Positions 52,842 through 63,037 of a stretch of DNA of 64,000 bases are shown here, in pieces. The position numbers and the translations under genes were made by a program. The notes beneath the pieces were generated by a model that was given only the letters and a program-made list of their open reading frames with translations, did not search any database and was not told where the DNA came from. Origin of the DNA: Candidatus Enterovibrio altilux (GTDB taxonomy: Bacteria > Pseudomonadota > Gammaproteobacteria > Enterobacterales > Vibrionaceae). Position 1 is the first letter of the stretch, and each line of letters opens with the position of its first letter. The stretch is taken from contig NZ_CP020660.1 in the NCBI RefSeq assembly GCF_002381345.1, positions 310,001 through 374,000 on the forward strand, given 5' to 3'.

Positions 52842-53042
52842 CGATAGCCAAAGAGTTTACCACAGCAAATAAAGGATACGATAATTTTGTTGATAAAAAC
52901 GATGGTGAACACTAACCTGTGCGTTCCTATGTAAAGAGTGCGCGTTTGCCTAAAACTATGGGCTGATGAACTCCAACCATTACAGTTCGCAGCTAGTCCT
53001 GCACCTTATTTAAGTTACCTAAGGGTGCTTGGTTATGTAAGA

Positions 53043-53798
53043 TCAGCTGATGTTATGAGACTTCTTCACTTCATTTTTTTGATTCAACTCAGTTACTTCA
53101 GCATCTAATTCTACCAGATGTGTCGACATAACATTATGACAATGTTGTGCCAATTCACGGACATTTTTCTTACCATAGCCTTCAATTGAAATAGGATCCA
53201 TTAACTCGACAATAATGTAACCGTTATCCCCACGAGATACTTTCAAATTTTTTGTAGAACTACAAACAATCGGCACAATCGGCACACCCGCACCAATCGC
53301 AGCATGGAATGCACCCGTTTTGAATGGCAATATGCCACGGCCATGTGAACGTGTGCCTTCAGGAAACAGCCAGACTGATACGTTGATCTTTTTTACCTTG
53401 TCTATAACTTGCCCAATAGTACCTATCGATTTACTTCGGTTGTTGCGGTCAATCAAAATATTTCCCGTCAACCAGTACAAGGCGCCAAAGATAGGGATAT
53501 AAGCGAGGTTCTTTTTACCAACAGTCACCGCACCTGGACGTACAGCATTGGATACTGTCACTAAATCCCAATTACTTTGATGATTAGCAATATACACACA
53601 AGTTCCCACTGCTTTTGATGCTGCAGATTGACGTAGCTCAAGTTTAATACCAAACACACGAGACATTTTGCCGAACCAACGTCCCACAGTGTAAACGTTT
53701 TTAGGATTTCTTGGGCTAAAGAGACAGTAACCACAACCGAAAATAAGCATAACAGTCGCAAATAACACGACAGCCAACAGCCGTAGTATTAAATACAT
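53043..53798 (-). CDS. plsC: 1-acyl-sn-glycerol-3-phosphate acyltransferase PlsC
   Basis: PlsC acylates lysophosphatidic acid to phosphatidic acid at the inner membrane. Its 251 residues are close to the family length. One N-terminal membrane helix (ILRLLAVVLFATVMLIFGCG), the catalytic His-x4-Asp in IANHQSNWDLVTVS (residues about 70-83), and the substrate motif LFPEGTRSHGRG (about 144-155) are intact. Start ATG 53798 behind TAGGAG. It lies downstream of parC in the same direction, the same neighbourhood as in Escherichia coli. Confidence 0.93.
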   Translation of the reverse strand: MYLILRLLAVVLFATVMLIFGCGYCLFSPRNPKNVYTVGRWFGKMSRVFGIKLELRQSAASKAVGTCVYIANHQSNWDLVTVSNAVRPGAVTVGKKNLAYIPIFGALYWLTGNILIDRNNRSKSIGTIGQVIDKVKKINVSVWLFPEGTRSHGRGILPFKTGAFHAAIGAGVPIVPIVCSSTKNLKVSRGDNGYIIVELMDPISIEGYGKKNVRELAQHCHNVMSTHLVELDAEVTELNQKNEVKKSHNIS

Positions 53799-53992
53799 TT
53801 TTTTCTCCTAAAGTCAATGAGTCACGCAGTAGAAATATAACTGCTACTATGATTTATAACGTACTCTTGTACGCTTAAATAAAACTTTAAATAATATTCG
53901 TATGCACTAAAAAAATTCATCTATTTATAAATTAACCGACTCAAAATCTTTCCTAATTGAGAATTGTGTGATTACGCTTCCCTCAATACAAT

Positions 53993-56257
53993 CTAAGTAG
54001 TAGGTACGGAACCTGTAATTAAAATTTCTATCGCAGTGATATGCTGCAGACCTCGCGGTAACATTGAGCCCCGTTTACCTCGCTCACCACGGAAGTTATC
54101 CATATCTACTGGTTTCAGTGACAACTTACGTTTACCTGCATGCAATATAACTGTTGAACCTGCTGGTACAATAAACAGCTGAGCCAGTAACTCTTCTCGC
54201 GTTTTAGTTCGGGCCGGAGGAATATTAATGATTTTATTCCCTTTTCCCTTGCTCAGCTGAGATAATTCTTTCACCGGGAAAACTAGCATATGACCTTTAT
54301 TAGTGATACCAACGATATCATCACTATCAATATCAAACACTTGCTGAGGCGGCATCACTTCTGAGGCTTGAGGTAAACTTAATAAGGCTTTACCACTTCG
54401 ATTTTTTGACAATAAATCATCATATTTACACACAAAACCATATCCAGCATCCGATGCCATTAATATCAAATTTTCATTATCACCCATCAATACATGACGA
54501 ATTGTCGTACCAGCAGTGATATTCAGGCGTCCTGTAATTGGTTCACCTTGACTTCGTGCAGCTGGCAAATTATATGATTCAAGTGCATAACTTCGACCAT
54601 CAGTACCAACGCAAACAACTAGCTGGCTACTTTTCCCCCGCGCCGCAGCAAAATAACTGTCGCCTAACTTATAGTTTAATGTAGTTGGATCAACGTCATG
54701 CCCTTTCGCATGACGGATCCATCCTTTATCTGATAACACAACCGTAATTGATTCATTTGGAACTAAGTCACGCTCTGTCATTGCTTTCGCTTCTTCGCGC
54801 TCAACCAAGGGCGATCGACGAACATCACCATACTTATCAGCATCAGCCATAAGTTCTTTTTTTAACAACTTGTTCATGCGACATTCAGAGCCCAACAGTT
54901 TATTCAACTCCTCACATTCTTTGCGCAATCCGTCTTGCTCAGCACGAATTTTAATTTCTTCTAATTTGACTAACTGACGGAGTTTAATGTCAAGAATAGT
55001 GTCAACTTGACAAGTGCTCAGTTCAAAGTGCTGCATCAGCTTCGTTTGCGGATTATCTTCTGTACGTATAATCTCGATGATTTCGTCAATATTCAGGTAT
55101 GCAACCAATAAGCCATCAAGGAGGTGCAGGCGAACCAGTACATTATCTAAACGATATTGCAGACGGCGGCGTACTATGTTACGCCTAAACTCAATCCATT
55201 CAGTCAAAATTTGCAATAAACCTTTGACTTGAGGATGACCATCAAGACCAATCATATTCAAATTGGTACGATAGCTACGCTCAAGATCCGTTGTTGCAAA
55301 CAAGTGATGCATGAGCTGATCACAATCAATACGCTCTGAACGTAACACAATCACAATACGCGTAGGATTTTCATGATCCGATTCATCACGAAGATCTTCT
55401 ACCATAGGTAGTTTCTTTGCACGCATTTGATTTGCAATTTGCTCAAGTAATTTTGCACCAGAAACCTGATGCGGTAACGCACTGATTACGATATTATAAT
55501 TTTCTTTATGCCAACAAGCTCGCATACGCACAGAACCTTTACCACTGCGATATAATTTCCTCAGTTCTACCATTGAGGTAATAATTTCTGCTTTCGTTGG
55601 GTAATCAGGACCTTTCACATATTCCAGCACGCCATCCAAACAAAGCTTTGGCGTGTCAATAAGAGCCACCACTGCATTCGTTATCTCACGCACGTTATGA
55701 GGAGGGATGTCTGTCGCCATACCAACAGCAATGCCTGTCACACCATTCAAGAGTATATGTGGCAAACGCGCTGGCATGGTTTTAGGTTCTTTCATTGTAC
55801 CATCGAAGTTCGGCTGCCAATTTACTGTACCTTGACTAATTTCATCCAGCAAAATTTCAGAAAAATGAGACAAACGTGACTCAGTATAACGCATCGCAGC
55901 GAACGACTTCGGGTCATCTGGAGCACCCCAATTACCATGACCATCAACCAGTGGATAACGATATGAAAATGGTTGTGCCATCAATACCATGGCCTCATAA
56001 CATGCAGTGTCACCATGGGGGTGATATTTACCTAACACATCTCCCACAGTACGAGCAGATTTTTTGTATTTTGCAGTTGCCAATAAACCGAGCTCAGACA
56101 TGGCATAAATAATGCGCCGTTGTACTGGCTTCAGACCATCACCGATAAATGGTAATGCGCGGTCCATTATGACATACATAGAGTAATTGAGGTATGCATC
56201 CTCAGTAAATTTTCTGAGTGGAAGCTGCTCGACACCATTATAAGTGATATCACTCAT
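53993..56257 (-). CDS. parC: DNA topoisomerase IV subunit A ParC
   Basis: ParC is the DNA-breaking and rejoining subunit of topoisomerase IV, which unlinks daughter chromosomes. It has 754 residues, near the 752 of Escherichia coli. The winged-helix domain contains [19 protein letters not shown], the quinolone region [15 protein letters not shown] and the catalytic Tyr in [11 protein letters not shown] (residues about 116-126). C-terminal beta-pinwheel repeats run from about 500 ([19 protein letters not shown] near the end). The position equal to Escherichia coli Ser80 is Thr, a mild change at a fluoroquinolone-contact site. parE lies 25 bp upstream in the same direction. Confidence 0.96.
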   Translation of the reverse strand: MSDITYNGVEQLPLRKFTEDAYLNYSMYVIMDRALPFIGDGLKPVQRRIIYAMSELGLLATAKYKKSARTVGDVLGKYHPHGDTACYEAMVLMAQPFSYRYPLVDGHGNWGAPDDPKSFAAMRYTESRLSHFSEILLDEISQGTVNWQPNFDGTMKEPKTMPARLPHILLNGVTGIAVGMATDIPPHNVREITNAVVALIDTPKLCLDGVLEYVKGPDYPTKAEIITSMVELRKLYRSGKGSVRMRACWHKENYNIVISALPHQVSGAKLLEQIANQMRAKKLPMVEDLRDESDHENPTRIVIVLRSERIDCDQLMHHLFATTDLERSYRTNLNMIGLDGHPQVKGLLQILTEWIEFRRNIVRRRLQYRLDNVLVRLHLLDGLLVAYLNIDEIIEIIRTEDNPQTKLMQHFELSTCQVDTILDIKLRQLVKLEEIKIRAEQDGLRKECEELNKLLGSECRMNKLLKKELMADADKYGDVRRSPLVEREEAKAMTERDLVPNESITVVLSDKGWIRHAKGHDVDPTTLNYKLGDSYFAAARGKSSQLVVCVGTDGRSYALESYNLPAARSQGEPITGRLNITAGTTIRHVLMGDNENLILMASDAGYGFVCKYDDLLSKNRSGKALLSLPQASEVMPPQQVFDIDSDDIVGITNKGHMLVFPVKELSQLSKGKGNKIINIPPARTKTREELLAQLFIVPAGSTVILHAGKRKLSLKPVDMDNFRGERGKRGSMLPRGLQHITAIEILITGSVPTT

Positions 56258-56282
56258 TAAAATGCTCTATCCTAAAATTCAG

Positions 56283-58175
56283 TTAAATATCTGCCAGTAC
56301 GGCCATGTCACCTTTTTTTTGCAACCAATAACAACGATCTTTTGAGCGCTTTTTTCCAAGCAACATATCCATCATGCGATCCGTTTCATTATGGTCATCG
56401 ACGATAAGCTGCACCAAACGACGGGTATTAGGATCCATAGTGGTTTCACGAAGCTGGAGTGGATTCATTTCACCCAGACCTTTAAATCTTTGAATATCAA
56501 TTTTGGCGCGTTTTGGGCTAAGATTTTTCAAAATTCCAGCTTTTTCGACATCATCAAGAGCATAAAAAACTTTATTACCACAATCAATACGATACAAAGG
56601 GGGCATTGCCACATACACATGGCATGCAGCCACCAGAGCTTGAAAATGTTTAAAAAATAGTGCACAAAGCAGTGCCGCTATGTGTAGGCCATCCGAATCT
56701 GCATCCGCAAGAATACATACTTTACCGTAACGCAATCCACTCAGATCGTCACTGTCAGGATCAATCCCTAGAGCAACTGAAATGTCATATACTTCCTTTG
56801 ACGCCAGCACCTCATCAGCTGACACTTCCCATGTATTTAAGATTTTACCACGCAGCGGCATTATAGCTTGAAATTCGCGATTACGCGCTTGTTTAGCAGA
56901 ACCTCCCGCTGAGTCACCCTCGACAAGGAACAATTCCGTACGTGCCAAATCTTGCACAGAACAATCAGCCAATTTACCTGGAAGTGCTGGACCTGACGCC
57001 ACCTTTTTGCGCACTACTTTCTTCGCAACACGCATACGTTTATGTGCATTAGCAATGCAAATTTCTGCCAACTGTTCTGCCAATTGTGGACGCTCATTCA
57101 ACCAAAGACTAAATGAATTTTTCACTACACCAGACACGAATGCCACGCATTGGCGTGAAGACAACCGCTCTTTAGTCTGGCCAACAAACTGTGGGTCTTG
57201 GATCTTCACTGACAACACATAGGCACATCGGTCCCAGATATCATCAGCCATCAGCTTAACGCCACGTGGCAGCAAGCTACGGAATTCACAAAACTCACGT
57301 ATCACGTCAAGCAAACCTTGCCGTAAACCATTAACGTGCATACCTCCTTGTGTCGTAGGAATTAAGTTAACGTAGCTTTCAGTAATCAGTTCACCACCTT
57401 CAGGTAACCAAACGATAGCCCAATCAGCCGCTTCATGCGACGCAATAAAGTTACCAACATACGGCTCATCGGGTAAAAGCTTATAGCCTCTTACGCCTTC
57501 TGCAATATAGTCCTTAAGACCATTTTTATAATACCATCTAATCATCTCATTGGTATTCTTGTCAGTAAAAACGACTTCTAATCCTGAACACAGAACTGCT
57601 TTTGCTTTAAGAGTACTTTTGAGGCGCGAAATCGAAAATTTTGGCGACTCAAAGTAAGACATATCAGGCCAAAAATGAACGCGCGTCCCTTGAGCTCGAC
57701 GACCACAAGTTCCTGTTACCGTCAACTCTTGCACTTTTTTGCCATGTTCAAACGCAATGCTGTACACCTGACCATCACGTTTAACAGACACTTCAATTCG
57801 ACTAGACAGCGCATTAACCACTGAAATGCCAACGCCATGCAAACCACCACTAAATTGGTAGCTATCATTCGAAAATTTACCTCCAGCATGCAATTTACAC
57901 AGGATCAACTCAACACCAGACATTCCTTCTTTAGGATGAATATCAACTGGCATGCCCCGGCCGTCATCAATAACTTCAAGGGACTGATCCGCATGAAGAA
58001 TAACTTCAACTTTACCAGCATACCCTGCCAGTACCTCATCAACACTATTATCAATCACTTCCTGACCAAGATGATTAGGACAAATTGTATCCGTATACAT
58101 ACCAGGACGGCGACGTACTGGTTCTAGGCCATTGAGAATTTCAATGGATTCCGCATTATAAATTTGCTCTGTCAT
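56283..58175 (-). CDS. parE: DNA topoisomerase IV subunit B ParE
   Basis: ParE is the ATPase subunit of topoisomerase IV. I start it at ATG 58175 (630 residues, the Escherichia coli length) because the conserved start MTEQIYNAESIEILNGLEPV begins there; a GTG nine codons earlier is possible but has no better ribosome site. The GHKL ATPase motifs RRRPGMYTDT, IDDGRGMPVDIH and GLHGVGISVVNALS are in place. The Toprim domain has LFLVEGDSAGGSAKQA (residues about 407-422) and ILADADSDGLHI. It is probably co-transcribed with downstream parC; yqiA and cpdA lie upstream in the same direction. Confidence 0.96.
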   Translation of the reverse strand: MTEQIYNAESIEILNGLEPVRRRPGMYTDTICPNHLGQEVIDNSVDEVLAGYAGKVEVILHADQSLEVIDDGRGMPVDIHPKEGMSGVELILCKLHAGGKFSNDSYQFSGGLHGVGISVVNALSSRIEVSVKRDGQVYSIAFEHGKKVQELTVTGTCGRRAQGTRVHFWPDMSYFESPKFSISRLKSTLKAKAVLCSGLEVVFTDKNTNEMIRWYYKNGLKDYIAEGVRGYKLLPDEPYVGNFIASHEAADWAIVWLPEGGELITESYVNLIPTTQGGMHVNGLRQGLLDVIREFCEFRSLLPRGVKLMADDIWDRCAYVLSVKIQDPQFVGQTKERLSSRQCVAFVSGVVKNSFSLWLNERPQLAEQLAEICIANAHKRMRVAKKVVRKKVASGPALPGKLADCSVQDLARTELFLVEGDSAGGSAKQARNREFQAIMPLRGKILNTWEVSADEVLASKEVYDISVALGIDPDSDDLSGLRYGKVCILADADSDGLHIAALLCALFFKHFQALVAACHVYVAMPPLYRIDCGNKVFYALDDVEKAGILKNLSPKRAKIDIQRFKGLGEMNPLQLRETTMDPNTRRLVQLIVDDHNETDRMMDMLLGKKRSKDRCYWLQKKGDMAVLADI

Positions 58176-58271
58176 AACTAAATGGTTTTCTAAGTTTCTC
58201 ACATGGCTTATGATAGCTCGTTCGCGTGTCCGATACTGGCACAGTTCACGAGAACATTCTGTGAAACATAC

Positions 58272-58850
58272 TCACAGTCCCAAAAATTGAATAATTTCAG
58301 CGAAGTATCTTTCAAAGCCAATAAAGGCATGACTACCACCTGCTTCAATAGTTTGCTTACACCCTTGATATTTAGCAACAGCCTGGCGGTAATCTAATAC
58401 TTCATCTCCTGTCTGCTGTAACAACCATAAAGATTCCGGATGGTAGATAAATTTGGTATTCAATGTGCTTAATTCATCCATATGATAAGATTTCAGTAGG
58501 TACTGTTCTCCCGTATAAGGATTTTGCTGTGGTCCCAAGTAATCAACCAGTAATTCATAAGGTTTAACGGCCGGATTGACTAGAACAGCTGAAAATCCAT
58601 ATTTACTATGTAGCCACGTCGAAAAATACCCACCTAAAGAGCTGCCTACCAAACCAATGCGATAGTTACCTCTATAAGCATTAACAAGGGTTATAAGTTG
58701 AGTAACCACGGCAGCAGGATAACAAGCTAACCGAGGAACTACCAGCTTTATGTCTGGACGATGAACCTTGCACCAATGCTGTATTTGCTGTGCCTTAACG
58801 GAAAGTGGAGAACTGTTAAATCCATGAATATAAAGTAACATCACCGACAT
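58272..58850 (-). CDS. yqiA: Esterase YqiA
   Basis: A 192-residue alpha/beta-hydrolase of the YqiA family, active on short acyl esters in the one characterised example; physiological substrate unknown. N-terminal LLYIHGFNSSPLSVKA (residues 4-19), the nucleophile elbow GLVGSSLGGYFSTWL (Ser near residue 70), VNPAVKPYELL, the acid in LQQTGDEVLDYRQA and the catalytic His in GGSHAFIGFE are present. Start at ATG 58850 or Met4. It follows cpdA after 2 bp and precedes parE, the usual order, so it is probably translationally coupled to cpdA. Confidence 0.92.
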   Translation of the reverse strand: MSVMLLYIHGFNSSPLSVKAQQIQHWCKVHRPDIKLVVPRLACYPAAVVTQLITLVNAYRGNYRIGLVGSSLGGYFSTWLHSKYGFSAVLVNPAVKPYELLVDYLGPQQNPYTGEQYLLKSYHMDELSTLNTKFIYHPESLWLLQQTGDEVLDYRQAVAKYQGCKQTIEAGGSHAFIGFERYFAEIIQFLGL

Positions 58851-58852
58851 AT

Positions 58853-59677
58853 TTAATATCCAGAAGAATTCATATCAGGATGGAAGCCACTCCCTTTTAT
58901 GCGTCCAATTTTACTGATTATCGTTCCGTCTTGGTGCAACGAAATTTCTCGCCACCCCGGGTTTGTAGAATCTAGCGCGAAATCATCAGAATCAGGTAAA
59001 AATTGAATGCATGTAGATGGCGCAGCCATTACGCGTAGACCCGCATATTGGATATCAAGCGCTTGATGAATATGTCCACACACGATACCCTTAATATTAT
59101 TGTGTCTTTCGATACATAACCAAAATACACCTTGGTTATGTAACTGATGCTGATCAAGCCAAGCACTGCCTACTGACAACGGATGATGGTGCAATAACAC
59201 AAGCGCATGTCTTTTGGGTTGCGATATTAATGTCTGTTCAAGAAGCATCAGCTGTTTATTGGACACATAACCATGTGGAACACCCTTGACTTGGCTATCT
59301 AAAATAATCATTTGCCAATGCTCACCTAACAATACTTGCTCACAACGTACCAAAGTAGATTGGTTGAGCACAGCCAGCATCTCTAGCTGACAGTCATGAT
59401 TCCCCGGTAACCAATAGCAGGGTTGGATCCATCCAGAAATACCATCCGCAAAATGTTGATATGATTCTGCAGAATGATCTTGTGATAAATCACCGGTTGC
59501 AATTATGGCATCAAAGACAATGTATTGGTCTCTGATTTCGCCAATAACCGCTTTATAGCTAGCTACAGTATTTACCCCCAGTAAACTACCATGAGGGTCT
59601 GCGAAAAGATGAGTATCCGTTATTTGCAGCAACCGAATAGTATGGTTGTCCTGGCTAAATAGATGACGAATCCGCAA
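58853..59677 (-). CDS. cpdA: 3',5'-cyclic-AMP phosphodiesterase CpdA
   Basis: CpdA hydrolyses cAMP and so tunes CRP signalling. It has 274 residues, the normal length. Class III calcineurin-like metal motifs are all visible: Asp-x-His in LLQITDTHLFADP (residues about 16-28), IIATGDLSQDHSA near 60, LPGNHDCQLEM near 93, ALVLLHHHPLSVGSAWLDQH near 162 and VCGHIHQALDIQYAG near 200. Start ATG 59677. It is followed by yqiA after 2 bp and preceded by the dead yqiB, so the nudF-yqiB-cpdA-yqiA order is kept. Confidence 0.95.
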   Translation of the reverse strand: MRIRHLFSQDNHTIRLLQITDTHLFADPHGSLLGVNTVASYKAVIGEIRDQYIVFDAIIATGDLSQDHSAESYQHFADGISGWIQPCYWLPGNHDCQLEMLAVLNQSTLVRCEQVLLGEHWQMIILDSQVKGVPHGYVSNKQLMLLEQTLISQPKRHALVLLHHHPLSVGSAWLDQHQLHNQGVFWLCIERHNNIKGIVCGHIHQALDIQYAGLRVMAAPSTCIQFLPDSDDFALDSTNPGWREISLHQDGTIISKIGRIKGSGFHPDMNSSGY

Positions 59678-59738
59678 CGTTTAAAAATCCTGATATAAGT
59701 AAGCACTAATATATTGTGTTGCACCACAACATCGCATG

Positions 59739-60120
59739 TCATTTAACTCGCAGACAATAGACCAACCAATCAGAGAGAATACGTTAACTTCATGTTTTTC
59801 ATCTCGCTGAAGCATGTGCAGGTTAGAATAGTAATAACGCAGCTACATCCGCATGATGATACATACAAACAACCAATCGTACTCGCAAATACGCTAACAC
59901 ATCCCCATACTGCCAAAGATTCAACAATGTTATATATTGAATTGATTATACAACATCAACTTAAAATGCAATGCCTTATATTTCATAGTCGCAACATTTA
60001 CTACTATCAACCTAATGTGACATTAGCCTTAGCAGTTTGGCATAATTAATTTCGTGTATTCGAATTAAAGATACTCAGGCCAACCCCATACCCTTATTTC
60101 ACGACATAATCGTAATATTA
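59739..60120 (-). pseudogene. yqiB: Decayed yqiB (DUF1249)
   Basis: In the slot between nudF and cpdA where yqiB lies in related bacteria, minus-strand frames read INYAKLLRLMSH, then LLNLWQYGDVLAYLRVRLVV, YHHADVAALLLF, HMLQRDEKHEVN and DWLVYCLRVK before the stop at 59739. These follow the order of YqiB (for example its QRDEKHQIN and DWLRYC end). At least five in-frame stops and two frameshifts are present. The flanking genes are intact, so this gene alone has been lost. Confidence 0.75.
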
Positions 60121-60142
60121 ATGCAGTGTAGTCACGGGATTA

Positions 60143-60769
60143 CTAACGTAAACTTTCTACATTCAACATCAACCACTGCAATGCAATAATTGATGCCGCA
60201 TTTTCGATCTTGCCATTAAGCACCCATTGATACGCCATCTCTCTCGGTACAATGTGCACCAAAATGTCTTCGCTTTTTTTTGGTAATCCGTGAATACCAC
60301 TAGCAGTAGAAACATCAACCTGACCCAGGTAAAGATGAATACGCTCTGAGCACCCACCTGAACTTGATAAATAGCTTGTGATAGGAATAAGATTTTCCAC
60401 AAGCAATCCAGCTTCTTCTTCTGATTCCCGAATTGCTACCATATCAGGTGTTTCATCCTTATCGATGATTCCAGCAACGATTTCTAATTGCCATGGCTCT
60501 ACATTGGCGACCATTGCTCCAATGCGAATTTGCTCAATCAATATAATATTATCATTGGCCACATCGTAGGGAAGCATAGCAGCCGCTTGTCCACGTTCAA
60601 ACAGCTCACGTTCAACAGTTTTGCTCCAACCACCAGCAAACAAACGATAACGAAAGCGATATTTTACTATCTTAAAGTAACCATTATATACAAGGTCACT
60701 TTGATCAATCTGAACATCATGTTTGCCAAACTGGTTTAACTGTATTTCCTGTAGGATACACTCACCCAT
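60143..60769 (-). CDS. nudF: ADP-ribose pyrophosphatase NudF
   Basis: NudF cleaves ADP-ribose to AMP and ribose-5-phosphate, limiting toxic ADP-ribose. It has 208 residues (Escherichia coli 209). The Nudix box G-x5-E-x7-R-E-x2-E-E-x-G is complete in GIIDKDETPDMVAI and RESEEEAGLLVENL (residues about 97-125). The substrate-loop region YLSSSGGCSERIHLYLGQVD follows. Start ATG 60769. It is the first of the nudF-(yqiB)-cpdA-yqiA set. tolC, usually divergent from nudF, is absent; an IS begins at 60977. Confidence 0.93.
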   Translation of the reverse strand: MGECILQEIQLNQFGKHDVQIDQSDLVYNGYFKIVKYRFRYRLFAGGWSKTVERELFERGQAAAMLPYDVANDNIILIEQIRIGAMVANVEPWQLEIVAGIIDKDETPDMVAIRESEEEAGLLVENLIPITSYLSSSGGCSERIHLYLGQVDVSTASGIHGLPKKSEDILVHIVPREMAYQWVLNGKIENAASIIALQWLMLNVESLR

Positions 60770-60976
60770 ATAGCGCTTATATTAAAAGATAAATAATAGC
60801 GATTCCATCCCGTATACTGCAATCATAAACCTCTACTTTTTTGGCATAGATTACAGAATAATTTGAATCCCAATTTAATACCGATCATTTTACATTCAAT
60901 TTTTTTCACTAACCTATCATATTGTTAGTATTCAGTAAGGGTGCATAATTTATGGTAAAAGTGGATACTTTTTGGG

Positions 60977-61790
60977 CTTTGTTCCCTAATTAGAATTCAG
61001 ATAATAAATCCCAAATATGATTCACTATTATGCAATCTCTTTCATGTTCAGCATACCTAGCCGAGTCATCTTATTTAATGCTTTTATCCTAGCGTAAATT
61101 TTGCTAACCTAAGCATTATGCCCTCTTAAAGCTTAATGTTCCTCCAAAAATTTTTTAATTCAAAACATTACAATATCTGATAAGAAACATTTATGGTAAC
61201 CATACTTCGCTTCCCAACGCTGATTTGAACCGTATAATTTCTGGTAACTAACCGCTAGATTATACGAATAACTCATTTTCAAAAATTGCTCCTTTTTTTG
61301 GTAAGATGAATGGAATCACTCATTTAATCCGAACAGTTTCGTAACATTGTCTGGTCTCGTAAACTCTATTGCCTGATATTACATTGATTTTTCGATAAAT
61401 TTGGCATAAATTAGGTAACATTGCACTGTTAGTTACATTTGATGAACTTAACTCAGCAACAATGATTGTATGCGTATTTATATCTGCCGCTACATGCAAG
61501 TTGCATCAAACTCGCCGTTTGCCACCAGTACCATGCTTTTTGACTTACCATTCAACTTCACCGTAGATTTTTAGCTCCGCAGCATCAATGGCTAAGTACT
61601 ATATGATTTCTTTATTCTTCGTCTTGAACGTGACATTAACTATTTTAGTTTGTTTGCTACTGCATTAATAATGCAGAGCATGAAGACGGCAGTTAAGCAA
61701 GTTTGAAAATAAAAATAATGAATCCTTATAAACCTCGCAATAGTATTAAAAATACACATTTAACCATGAAAACCACTGTAATGGCTAAAC
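60977..61790 (-). mobile_element. IS5-family remnant, reverse
   Basis: From GGCTTTGTTCCCTAATTAG (60977) through a decayed transposase to about 61790, where the 5' end is lost and a few bases of opposite orientation (TCGTGGGAAACCTCCTTTAT) follow. The codon before the YREK motif is TGG here, one of the few copies that keep the tryptophan, but other stops inactivate it. Confidence 0.78.
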
Positions 61791-61829
61791 TGTATTATCG
61801 TGGGAAACCTCCTTTATTTAACTACTAGT

Positions 61830-62838
61830 GACTTTTTTCCTAATTCAAATTCAGATAACAAATTTTTACATAATGCACTCTTAAACAATCGATTTCGTTT
61901 TAGGTATACTTATTCTTGTCATCATATTTAATGCTTTTATCATTGCACCAGTTTAATTAATATAAATTGTATAGTTCCTTAGGCTCGATCTACCTACCAA
62001 TAATTTTTTGACTCGAACCGTTGCTATCTCTGCTGGAGAAAATTTATGATAACCGGCTGTATTGTCTAAATAAGGAAACTAAATTTTTTTAATCAAAACT
62101 CTCAACAGTAAGGCTCACTTAAATATTCAGGTCTATGAACAATCTCCGCAACAAAATAACTAACTAGAAGCAGTATAATCAAGCTTTAATCAATCATGGC
62201 TAGCTAACATTCTGTATTGATGAAAAAGCTATTTAGTTATGGAATCACACTAAACAGAGTAATGATGGAAGACCTAGTTTGTTTAGCGACTGAGCCATTA
62301 CGGTGGTTTTCATGGTTAAATGCACATTTTCACTACCATTGAGATGTCTTAAAGAATTCATTAATTCTATTTTCAAACTTGTTCAACTGTCATTGTCATG
62401 ACCTCATTATTTATGCATTAGCAAACGAGCCAAAACGATTAACGTCACGTTCAAGACTAAGAACAAAGGAGGCATCCAGCACTTAAATATTGATTCTATG
62501 GGGCTCAAGGTTTACGGTGAAGAAAAATGAAAAGTAAAAATGTGGTGCTGATGGGAAATGGCAAGTCTGGCATCAGCTATACAGTTCAAACTTGCATTGA
62601 AAAATGAGGTATAGTTACTATAAATATTCTCTATCAAAAACGACAATGTTTCGAGTTAAAGAACTACTGGTAGGGACATTAAGCTTAAAAAATTATAATG
62701 CTCAAATTAGCAACACTTACTCCATAGTAAAAGCGTTAAATAAGCTGACAGGACTAGGTACATCTAACACAAAAACGATTGTCTAATAGTGAATCATGTT
62801 GGGATCTATTATCTGAACTCACATTAGGAAACAAAGCT
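61830..62838 (+). mobile_element. IS5-family composite element, forward orientation
   Basis: The only clear composite in forward orientation. The inverted tail comes first (CTTTTTTCCTAATTCAAATT, about 61830, to TTTATGATAACC at about 62053), then the internal terminal repeat GGCTGTATTGTCTAAATAAG and the forward transposase. A deletion removes the catalytic middle near 62573; the 3' part runs to ATTAGGAAACAAAGC (62838). TGA at the shared position near 62601. It confirms that the tail travels with the element whatever the orientation. Confidence 0.82.
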
Positions 62839-63037
62839 CACTAAAATTTTTTATATGTTAAGTTTGGTCTTTCACTAAAAACATTCATGTAATTAGTAAT
62901 CATCATTATTTTAGTAATGTTATTTTTTGTGTTTTTATCATGGTACATCGCTCATTAAGCAATGCAAAAACCCCAAAAAGAAATGAAACGAATTTTCAAA
63001 AAACATTATTATACTTAAATGAAAGGGTGTATATATC

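Noticed and set aside
55014-57222. Reading frames antisense to parC and parE
   Set aside because: They lie opposite strongly conserved genes, have no family features and are shadows.
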